From Planctomycetota bacterium (GTDB taxonomy: Bacteria; Planctomycetota; Phycisphaerae; WQYP01): DNA of 6,444 nucleotides. Below are positions 1 through 4,896 of the stretch, in pieces. The stretch spans positions 1 to 6,444 of the forward strand of contig JAJYGE010000410.1 in the NCBI GenBank assembly GCA_021785155.1, written 5' to 3'. How positions within the stretch are numbered: position 1 is the stretch's first letter; every line of letters starts with the position of its first letter. A model generated the notes under the pieces. That model ran no database searches and had not been told where the DNA came from. It saw only the letters and a list, made by a program, of their open reading frames with translations. The position numbers and the translations under genes were made by a program.

Positions 1-105
1 CAGATGCACCAGGTGCCAGTCCGTGGCACCGCCGTCGACCGAAGAATACATGCACATGGGTGAAACGCCAAGACGGTTGCGGATGATGATATCCCTTAAC
101 TTAAT
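1..105 (-). CDS. Partial Old Yellow Enzyme-family NADH:flavin oxidoreductase (N-terminus only, no normal start codon)
   Basis: Reading the minus strand from 105 to 1 gives 35 codons that match the start of YqjM-type Old Yellow Enzymes (FMN-dependent ene-reductases using NAD(P)H). Visible segments are IKLRD, then IRNRLGVSPMCMYSS, then TDWHLVHL. In the family the RNR-SPM segment lies at the FMN site, and the Cys in PMCMYS matches the Cys that tunes the flavin in YqjM. The rest lies beyond the left edge. The frame stays open upstream to a TAA at 169-171, but it has no ATG, GTG or TTG before the internal ATG at 57-55, which would cut off the conserved RNR segment. The usual LF-x-P segment before LRD is also missing. 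A GGAGG Shine-Dalgarno-like stretch (minus 110-106) sits directly before ATT at 105-103. Either a rare start codon, a frameshift, or a decayed gene would explain this. The family call is fairly secure; its intactness is not. Confidence 0.72.
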   Translation of the reverse strand, partial: MKLRDIIIRNRLGVSPMCMYSSVDGGATDWHLVHL

Positions 106-169
106 CCTCCAATAGCGCCAACCCGCATTTACGGGTGTCCCAGCGCGGCTGCCGCCGCAACCAAAATGT

Positions 170-215
170 TACGCGGAGTCACGGAGATACCAAAACGCGA
201 CGACGGAGCACGGAT
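170..215 (+). repeat. Degenerate CACGGAG-type simple repeat
   Basis: Several imperfect copies of a CACGGAG/GCGGAG unit occur in a row: GCGGAG, CACGGAG, CGACGGAG, CACGGA. Similar degenerate patches occur between genes in many environmental bacteria and often give rise to spurious Arg/Thr-rich protein predictions, which fits the false reading frame here. I attach no function to it. Confidence 0.4.
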
Positions 216-243
216 TTTTGGAAAACTGTGCCGAAAAACGCCA

Positions 244-291
244 CTAAAAAATCTTTGCACGCTGCGAAGAATTTGATGGATTGTGGCACAG
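244..291 (+). repeat. Bipartite upstream element, copy 1 (GH20 side)
   Basis: This 48-base stretch recurs without gaps at 6434-6387 on the minus strand. A left block (CTAAAAAATCTTTGC, 15 of 15 identical) and a right block (GGATTGTGGCACAG, 14 of 14 identical) flank a 19-base spacer of identical length that is only 11 of 19 identical. The match continues more weakly upstream (AAAAA at 234-238). Both copies point towards the gene they precede. This copy ends 156 bases before the GH20 ATG. A bipartite protein-binding site is one explanation and a dispersed intergenic repeat is another. Confidence 0.7.
272..291 (+). promoter_or_regulatory. Putative operator motif upstream of GH20
   Basis: The motif TTTGATGGATTGTGGCACAG is the right-hand part of the bipartite element. 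It matches the pattern TTGAnnnAnnGTGGnnC found in the same orientation upstream of the PEP-CTERM gene (twice) and of the SGNH gene (once). A CTGACA box (304-309), five of six matching a -35 hexamer, follows 12 bases later, but I found no well-spaced -10 for it. The regulator is unknown. Confidence 0.5.
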
Positions 292-308
292 AGGGCTGGC
301 GTGCTGAC

Positions 309-330
309 AATCCCGGCCATTACTCGGGCC
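309..330 (+). repeat. Short hairpin-forming repeat, copy 1
   Basis: AATCCCGGC, one variable base, ATTAC, two extra bases, then GGGCC. Apart from the TC insertion it differs at one position from 2341-2360. Each copy can fold with a CCCG/CGGG stem of four pairs. The function is unknown; the similarity could be a chance match or a small dispersed repeat. Confidence 0.35.
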
Positions 331-340
331 AGTTCAAGGT

Positions 341-356
341 ATAGATGGCAATCTAT
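341..356. promoter_or_regulatory. Small dyad, possible operator
   Basis: ATAGAT and ATCTAT are perfect inverted halves separated by four bases, about 70 bases upstream of the TATAAT box of the GH20 gene. Size and symmetry would suit a dimeric repressor or activator, but a dyad this short in AT-rich DNA can arise by chance. Confidence 0.3.
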
Positions 357-427
357 TATTGAATCAACTTACACCGAAAGAGGCTGTAACCCGCTTGGCG
401 TCGGTCGTTACGGTTGAGTCATCACGG

Positions 428-433
428 TATAAT
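428..433 (+). promoter_or_regulatory. TATAAT -10 box, probable GH20 promoter
   Basis: A perfect TATAAT lies 14 bases before the ATG at 448. The hexamer at the expected -35 position (405-410, TCGTTA) is poor, so the promoter would need activation. Transcription would start near 440, leaving about eight untranslated bases. There is no Shine-Dalgarno sequence before the ATG, which fits a nearly leaderless message. Confidence 0.5.
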
Positions 434-447
434 TGAAACGTGTGTTT

Positions 448-2136
448 ATGAATCCATCACGACGTAATATCATCAGGCAAGCCGGTGCGGCGATGACCGG
501 GCTGATGCTGGCGGATACTGTTCGTCCGGACGATTTTCATGCCTGGTCGCTGAGCCAGGGCGAAACACCGTCATTCCCCGGTCTGATCCCCTGGCCGGCA
601 TCAGTAAAGAGTTTGACTTCCCCACCGTTTGCAGTTTCCAACGGCACGACAATTGATGCCTCGCACGCCGGGCCGCAGGCTTCTGAATTGACAACTTATC
701 TTATCGAAACCGTCCGTCAACGCCTGGGATTACATCTTTTGGCCACGCGAAATGGCTCTCACCGCCATACCATCACCCTGCGATTGGTGGCCGCACCAAT
801 CCATACCGGGCCGCATTGGCGGCAAATGGAGGCCTATCGGCTCGTGGTTTTGCCCGATGGCCGAGGCGTCGCCGTGAGCGCATCCCATGCGCATGGACTA
901 TTCAACGGCATTGTGACTTTATTGCAACTGGTTCGCCGTGGGCCCGGTGGCGGCTGGGAGGTTCCCGCCACGCACATTGAGGATTTTCCGCGCTTGCGGT
1001 GGCGTGGCTACATGGTGGATGTCAGTGGGATGTTTTTTGATGTCGGTGAGGTCAAACAATTAATCGACGCCATGGCACGTCTGAAACTCAATATTTTCCA
1101 TTGGCATTTAACCGACAATTTCGGCTGGCGCGTGGCCATAGACAAATACCCGCGTCTGACCACCATCGGGGCCTGGCGACCAGCCATCGGCTTCGGATTT
1201 CCGCGCTCCGCCAGTCGGCATTTCAATGCCCAAGGACTATACGGCGGCTTTTATACCCAGGCCGATATCCATGCGGTGGTGGCGTATGCCGCCAGGCGAC
1301 ACATTATTGTTGTTCCGGAAATAGAAATGCCTGGCCACTGCATTGCGGCAGTTCGGGCCTACCCTTGGCTCGCGTGCTCAAACAATGCACACAGCATTCC
1401 GCGCAAGTACCCCACCATGGACCCGGGTAAACCCAGGGTGTTTGATTTTCTATCCGAAGTATTGGGCCGGACCGCTGAAATGTTTCCCGGCCCCTACCTG
1501 CATACCGGTGGCGATGAAGTGGACTATTGCAACTGGCAAAATTCAAAAGCCTGCCAGGCGCTGATACGTCGGCTGCGCCTTGAACCGGCACCGGGAAAAT
1601 ATTGCTGGCGCGAACGTTATGTCCGGCCGGGAAATATTGACATGAAGTTGATGGAAGCGTTGCAGGGCTATTTTGAGGATCGCATATCCCGAATGGTCAC
1701 GGCGCTGGGGCGGCAAATGATATCCTGGCACAGCAGCCCGCATTTATCTCCGCCGGGAATGATTGCCATGGATTGGCATTCGCCATCCCCGCTGGATGTG
1801 GCGGCGGCAATGGCCGAAAGCGGACATCAGGTGGTCCGCTGCCCCGCCAAGTACCTGTATTTTGACTACCCGCTGAAATGGACCTCCCTGCAACGGGTCT
1901 ATTCATTTGATCCGGATTGGCCCGGTTTGGCAGCCACACAGCGGCCCCGGCTGCTTGGTGCGCAAGCCAATCTATGGACGGGGCATGTTCCCAATTTAAG
2001 CGCTCTGTGGCGGCAGACGTTTCCGCGGCTGTGCGCGGCGGCGGAAGTTTTCTGGACTCCTCAACGCCGGCGCAACTGGCTGGATTTTCAGCGGCGGCTG
2101 GCCGCCTTCACAATCCCACAATATCATGGGTCATAG
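448..2136 (+). CDS. Tat-exported GH20 beta-N-acetylhexosaminidase-like protein
   Basis: 562 residues. GH20 enzymes release terminal GlcNAc or GalNAc by substrate-assisted catalysis. The N-terminus has a twin-arginine pattern (SRRNIIR, residues 4-10) and a short hydrophobic stretch, implying folded export. Residues about 45-175 fit the GH20 N-terminal domain and about 182-550 the TIM barrel. The barrel shows HWHLTDNFGWR (217-227), PEIEMPGH (290-297), HTGGDEV (352-358), YLYFDY (469-474) and NLWT (508-511). The catalytic pair is Asp356-Glu357, supported by Asp223 and His297. The acetamido-pocket residues Trp427, Trp443, Tyr471, Asp473 and Trp510 are present. By motif alignment, the active-site Arg of the usual DVSRHF is Gly194 and the Glu of the usual LWTE is Gly512; both normally bind sugar hydroxyls. 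I chose the ATG at 448 because the Tat motif follows it; the TTG at 433 overlaps the TATAAT box. The family is secure; activity and exact substrate are not. Confidence 0.93.
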   Translation: MNPSRRNIIRQAGAAMTGLMLADTVRPDDFHAWSLSQGETPSFPGLIPWPASVKSLTSPPFAVSNGTTIDASHAGPQASELTTYLIETVRQRLGLHLLATRNGSHRHTITLRLVAAPIHTGPHWRQMEAYRLVVLPDGRGVAVSASHAHGLFNGIVTLLQLVRRGPGGGWEVPATHIEDFPRLRWRGYMVDVSGMFFDVGEVKQLIDAMARLKLNIFHWHLTDNFGWRVAIDKYPRLTTIGAWRPAIGFGFPRSASRHFNAQGLYGGFYTQADIHAVVAYAARRHIIVVPEIEMPGHCIAAVRAYPWLACSNNAHSIPRKYPTMDPGKPRVFDFLSEVLGRTAEMFPGPYLHTGGDEVDYCNWQNSKACQALIRRLRLEPAPGKYCWRERYVRPGNIDMKLMEALQGYFEDRISRMVTALGRQMISWHSSPHLSPPGMIAMDWHSPSPLDVAAAMAESGHQVVRCPAKYLYFDYPLKWTSLQRVYSFDPDWPGLAATQRPRLLGAQANLWTGHVPNLSALWRQTFPRLCAAAEVFWTPQRRRNWLDFQRRLAAFTIPQYHGS

Positions 2137-2294
2137 TCGTTCGGGACAGCCGTTCGCGGGCCGGTCATTATCCAACACTGGATGATTCCAATTCCAGTCT
2201 ACCCCCATTATGTCCCCCAAATTTGTAGTGCAGACTTTCCGGTACGCCGTTGCAACGCCCGCAGTTAAGACAACCTGCACCACAAAAAATGCAC

Positions 2295-2306
2295 CGGCTT
2301 AAGCCG
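2295..2306. repeat. Perfect 12-base palindrome
   Basis: CGGCTTAAGCCG reads the same on both strands and lies between two converging genes. There is no T tract, so it is not a typical terminator. It could be a protein site or chance. Confidence 0.3.
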
Positions 2307-2340
2307 CCACCGCGCATACGAAACATTTCAGCCCCATGGC

Positions 2341-2360
2341 AATCCCGGCGATTACGGGCC
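2341..2360 (+). repeat. Short hairpin-forming repeat, copy 2
   Basis: AATCCCGGCGATTACGGGCC resembles 309-330 except for one substitution and a two-base gap. It lies in the convergent region rather than in front of a gene on its strand, which argues against a shared promoter function. Confidence 0.35.
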
Positions 2361-2440
2361 TCCGATGTGGTGCACTGATTTCATTCTTGACCATCACCGC
2401 AGCGCACCGGACAATTTCCGTTTTCTGCATTTCAAACAAA

Positions 2441-2474
2441 ATAAAAAAGGGCGGATACATTGGGGTCCGCCCTT
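2441..2474 (-). terminator. Rho-independent terminator of the PEP-CTERM gene
   Basis: AAGGGCGGA (2447-2455) and TCCGCCCTT (2466-2474) form a perfect nine-pair GC-rich stem with a ten-base loop. Read on the minus strand the stem is followed by a T-rich run (TTTT, then ATTTTG). It lies 24 bases beyond the PEP-CTERM stop codon. No T tract follows on the plus strand, so it should not stop the GH20 transcript efficiently. Confidence 0.9.
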
Positions 2475-2498
2475 GAATAATTATCCGGTATCACCGCA

Positions 2499-4433
2499 TC
2501 AGGCGGCAGGCTTGCGACGGCGAATCAACAGCAAGCCCAATCCGCCCAGCGCCAGCAGCGCCACGGCCGTCGGTTCTGGTACCGCGCTGACGGTCAACGT
2601 TACGGCGGTGCCCGTATTGTTTAGCGTTCCCGTATAGGTGTTGGTGCCGAAAGTCATCGTTCCGGTGGTTGAGCCGTTGGCAAACACGAAGAACGGCCCA
2701 ATGCCAGGATCTAGCCCGCCGGCGGCATCGGAAATGAGTGTATACGTCTGGCCAGTCGGAACCGCCGCGGTTCCGCCACTTAAATCAGACAAATTGATGA
2801 TATTAGTTCCGCTGACCGATGCGGGAGTGCCGGCCAGTATCTCCTGCACGCTGCCGCCGTAAAAGCCGAAGTCTAAAGTACCTCCTTGCAGATTCAATCC
2901 TCCGACGCTGATTTGCTGCTGGACCGAGCCTGCGGAAGTCGCCGGATGGCCTGACTGTGGACCAGGCATGTAGTCCGCAGCCATATTTAGCGTGCCGCCG
3001 GAGTCAATCTGCAGCAGGCTGGTATTGGCGATGGTGGCCAAACCGTTGAAGCCGCCGGCGGCGCTGGTCGAGGTATGACCAAGCAGAACCAACTCCGCCC
3101 CTGTCGTTATCTCCGTCGGCCCGGTGTAGGTGTTGGCGCCTGTCACTGCCAGCGAGCCGGGGCCACCGGTCCGGCCCGGATCGCTGTTGACCACTTTCAG
3201 GCCGCCATCAGCGCCACCACCTGTGCCGTTGAGCAGTGGATTATAAATCGCGGTGGTCCATCCATTGGTGTCAATGACCGCCCCGCCAGCCAGCACATTA
3301 AGACTCGTCGGCGTATATGTGGTGTTATCGGGATTAGCAATCAGGCCGTTATTACCATTATTTTCCTGCAGAGTGCCGCCGTTGAAATTCACGATAGTGG
3401 TATTCGGTGACGCCGTACTGCCGGTTGCCGCTTTATTCAGTGACTCCGTAATGTCGTGAACCGAAAGCGTGCCGCCGTTCAAGTTCACGATGGTGGTCAC
3501 CAAAATGGTAGCCGTGGTGCTTCCGGAGGTAATTGATGGCGTGGCTGTCGCCGTGACTGTGCCGCTGTCGACGTTCAGAGTTCCCGTTTGCCCGGTACCG
3601 GTACTGCCGACGCTGCCGCTGCTGATTTGGCTCACGGTAACGGTGCCGCCGGTGCCGCCGGTGCCGACGTTCATAACGCCTGCGCTGTTTGCCTTGCTTG
3701 AGTCGGTGAGAAATGCTATACCACCAGACATGTTGACGGTTCCACCGTTAACATTCAGCTCATTGCCGCTGGACTGCCCTGCGCCGTAATTAATTTGAAT
3801 TCGGCTGGCCTCCGATAACTTTCCCCCGCTGTTCACGTTAATAACGCCCGGCCCGGTTCCACCCAAGCCGGCTGCAACGTTTTCCCCCTCCAGATAGCCG
3901 CCGCTTCCGATGTCCAGTGTTGCGGTGTAAGCTTCCGATATCAGTGACGGGGTATTAGTATTAGTAGTAGCACCGTAAGCGGTGTTATCAATGGTGAGGT
4001 TTTGGATCGTTACCGTTCCTCCTTTGACTGCGAAGACTCCCGAATCAGTAAGCGTATATGACCCGCTTCCGGCACTTTGGAAGGTGTAGTTATTCAGTGC
4101 CGTGCCGCTACCGACGGTCATGCCGACAGCGGAGATGCCATTCGTCACGGCAACGCTGTACGTTCCGCTTCCAGTCCCGGCAGCAGTAAATCCCGCCGCG
4201 TCGGCACTATTCCACACCACGTCCGATGTTCCGTTGGACCAGTTCGAGGTCGTGGTGTCCCAGTTGCCACTACCCGCGCTTCCTGCGGCGGTGTGGCTCA
4301 AGCCGGGATCCCAGTTCAGCGTGGTAACGGTCGCTTCCGCCTTGGAAACTCCCAAGCCCGTTAAAAGCAGCGCCGCCGCTCCCGCTGAAAGAATGGTGAT
4401 ACTCCGCCGTGATTTGGATGTTACTGAAATCAT
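2499..4433 (-). CDS. PEP-CTERM secreted protein with beta-helix-like / autotransporter-associated repeats
   Basis: 644 residues, rich in Gly, Thr, Ser and Asn; I see no Cys. A Sec-type signal peptide (RR near residue 9, hydrophobic 15-29) probably ends after AEA at 34. It is followed by the GNWDTTTSNWSNG-type segment usual in such proteins. About ten imperfect units of the form LNVnGGTL start near residues 173, 198, 226, 254, 286, 316, 348, 378, 474 and 513 and suggest a right-handed beta-helix. Residues about 410-452, containing SLAVTGANTYTGPTEI, match the autotransporter-associated (PATR) repeat. The tail is VPEP (618-621), a hydrophobic stretch, then RRRK (638-641), the PEP-CTERM signal processed by exosortase; no beta-barrel follows. 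I chose the ATG at 4433 because AGGAG lies eight bases upstream; the upstream in-frame ATG at 4466 has no such support. A strong terminator follows the gene. The likely role is a surface or matrix component; its binding partner is unknown. Confidence 0.92.
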   Translation of the reverse strand: MISVTSKSRRSITILSAGAAALLLTGLGVSKAEATVTTLNWDPGLSHTAAGSAGSGNWDTTTSNWSNGTSDVVWNSADAAGFTAAGTGSGTYSVAVTNGISAVGMTVGSGTALNNYTFQSAGSGSYTLTDSGVFAVKGGTVTIQNLTIDNTAYGATTNTNTPSLISEAYTATLDIGSGGYLEGENVAAGLGGTGPGVINVNSGGKLSEASRIQINYGAGQSSGNELNVNGGTVNMSGGIAFLTDSSKANSAGVMNVGTGGTGGTVTVSQISSGSVGSTGTGQTGTLNVDSGTVTATATPSITSGSTTATILVTTIVNLNGGTLSVHDITESLNKAATGSTASPNTTIVNFNGGTLQENNGNNGLIANPDNTTYTPTSLNVLAGGAVIDTNGWTTAIYNPLLNGTGGGADGGLKVVNSDPGRTGGPGSLAVTGANTYTGPTEITTGAELVLLGHTSTSAAGGFNGLATIANTSLLQIDSGGTLNMAADYMPGPQSGHPATSAGSVQQQISVGGLNLQGGTLDFGFYGGSVQEILAGTPASVSGTNIINLSDLSGGTAAVPTGQTYTLISDAAGGLDPGIGPFFVFANGSTTGTMTFGTNTYTGTLNNTGTAVTLTVSAVPEPTAVALLALGGLGLLLIRRRKPAA

Positions 4434-4441
4434 GTCTCTTA

Positions 4442-4446
4442 CTCCT
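4442..4446 (-). promoter_or_regulatory. Shine-Dalgarno of the PEP-CTERM gene
   Basis: AGGAG on the minus strand sits eight bases before the ATG at 4433. It decides between that start and the upstream ATG at 4466. Confidence 0.85.
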
Positions 4447-4560
4447 GAAAAAAGAGAACCTAACAAAACAAATTGAGCAAAACAAAACGCGCTGCAACTG
4501 GCACGACGCTCTCCGCTCTTCCTTGACGATTATCAGCGGCAGAACATCATGCATCAACAA

Positions 4561-4582
4561 GATATAGTGTATACCGTATGTC
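4561..4582. promoter_or_regulatory. Dyad around GTATAC in the PEP-CTERM promoter
   Basis: GA, ATA and GTA at one side mirror TAC, TAT and TC at the other, with 16 of 22 positions symmetric around GTATAC. It overlaps the downstream side of the TTGACA box, so a protein bound here would block or reshape the promoter. The symmetry is imperfect and no regulator gene is in view. Confidence 0.4.
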
Positions 4583-4584
4583 AA
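4579..4584 (-). promoter_or_regulatory. TTGACA -35 box, probable PEP-CTERM promoter
   Basis: A perfect TTGACA on the minus strand lies eight bases downstream of the tandem repeats. No -10 has ideal spacing: TATATC follows after 12 bases and TATCTT after 14. The promoter assignment rests mainly on the -35 hexamer and its position beside the repeats. Confidence 0.45.
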
Positions 4585-4592
4585 GCCAATAC

Positions 4593-4633
4593 TAGGTCCA
4601 CTTTTCATCAAAGCTGTACCACTTTTTATCAAA
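4593..4633 (-). promoter_or_regulatory. Two tandem operator-like repeats with 21-base period
   Basis: On the minus strand, TTTGATAAAAAGTGG (4633-4619) is followed by TTTGATGAAAAGTGG (4612-4598): 14 of 15 bases identical and spaced exactly 21 bases, two helical turns. The first copy continues as TACAG and matches the motif seen upstream of the GH20 and SGNH genes. Head-to-tail half-sites of this period just upstream of a -35 box are the arrangement AraC-family activators use at araBAD. An activator of that kind is therefore plausible, but this is inference. Confidence 0.6.
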
Positions 4634-4896
4634 TTTTTTCGCTTTCGGGCACCTGAAACCTTACGCGGGAGCGTGTGTCTGACGCTTTTCGCGGCACCGC
4701 TATGGCACGTTGAAGTATTGTGGTGTAGACGTTCCAGTCTGCCGTTGTAATGTACGCAGATATGAAACCTGCACCCCAATAAATGAAGATTACCGCTTGA
4801 ACCCAAAACTGCCCCTGCATTTGTGGCCCAAAACGCAGTCAGGTCCGTGGTGCCTTGCTTGCGCGCCCCGGCCGTCGCCACCGGCATGATTGTCGC

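Larger units (their letters stand above)
106..447. other. Divergent intergenic region between the flavin oxidoreductase and GH20 genes
   Basis: I see no convincing gene in these 342 bases. Small open frames on both strands look like junk: the plus-strand one at 135-344 reads through CGGAG-type simple repeats. The region holds a degenerate CACGGAG-like patch (170-215), one copy of the bipartite repeat (244-291), a hairpin-like CCCGG/CGGG element (309-330), a 6+6 base dyad (341-356) and a TATAAT box (428-433). Regulation of the GH20 gene is its likely role. Confidence 0.6.
2137..2498. other. Convergent intergenic region
   Basis: I see no gene in these 362 bases between the GH20 and PEP-CTERM stop codons. 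They contain a weak hairpin (ACTGGA at 2177-2182 with TCCAGT at 2193-2198) without a T tract, a perfect 12-base palindrome CGGCTTAAGCCG (2295-2306), a second copy of a short CCCGG repeat (2341-2360) and the PEP-CTERM terminator (2441-2474). No strong terminator for the GH20 transcript is visible. A four-pair stem followed by TTTT at about 2408-2424 is the best plus-strand candidate. Confidence 0.55.
4434..4896. other. Intergenic region: PEP-CTERM leader, promoter and 3' flank of the SGNH gene
   Basis: These 463 bases separate two minus-strand genes. Read on the minus strand, 4640-4896 shows no recognisable gene or strong terminator; the open frames there (for example 4820-4629) resemble nothing I know. 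Next come the tandem operator-like repeats (4633-4593), a TTGACA box, a dyad, and then a leader of about 110 bases. The leader's end is U-rich with repeated GTTTTG (about 4497-4465) just before the AGGAG. Confidence 0.55.

Noticed and set aside
283..300. Sigma-54 promoter at TGGCAC in the shared motif
   Set aside because: No GC dinucleotide lies at the strict 10-base distance from GG in either copy; the SGNH copy is off by one base.
135..344. Plus-strand open frame with HGDTKTRR
   Set aside because: It reads through a degenerate CACGGAG-type repeat, a known source of false Arg/Thr-rich predictions, and then into the bipartite element.
433..447. TTG start for the GH20 gene, adding five residues
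   Set aside because: It overlaps a perfect TATAAT box, has no Shine-Dalgarno, and would push the twin-arginine motif inward. The ATG at 448 fits better.
2177..2198. ACTGGA/TCCAGT hairpin as the GH20 terminator
   Set aside because: The stem has only six pairs with a ten-base loop, and no T tract follows.
3253..3789. Plus-strand open frames rich in Pro and Val opposite the PEP-CTERM gene
   Set aside because: They are antisense shadows of the repetitive Gly/Thr codons.
2499..4433. CRISPR array or tandem DNA repeat inside the repetitive gene
   Set aside because: The repetition is at the protein level (LNVnGGTL units) with variable spacing and diverged DNA; there are no constant direct repeats with spacers.
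4434..4466. Upstream ATG giving an 11-residue longer PEP-CTERM protein
   Set aside because: AGGAG is well placed for the ATG at 4433, and the signal peptide begins naturally there.
4660..4695. Hairpin AGCGT/ACGCT as an SGNH terminator
   Set aside because: There is no T tract after it on the minus strand, the stem is only five pairs, and it lies about 200 bases past the stop codon.
4629..4887. Minus-strand open frames between the PEP-CTERM and SGNH genes
   Set aside because: No recognisable motif, no ribosome site, and the longest one overlaps the start of the PEP-CTERM gene in another frame.
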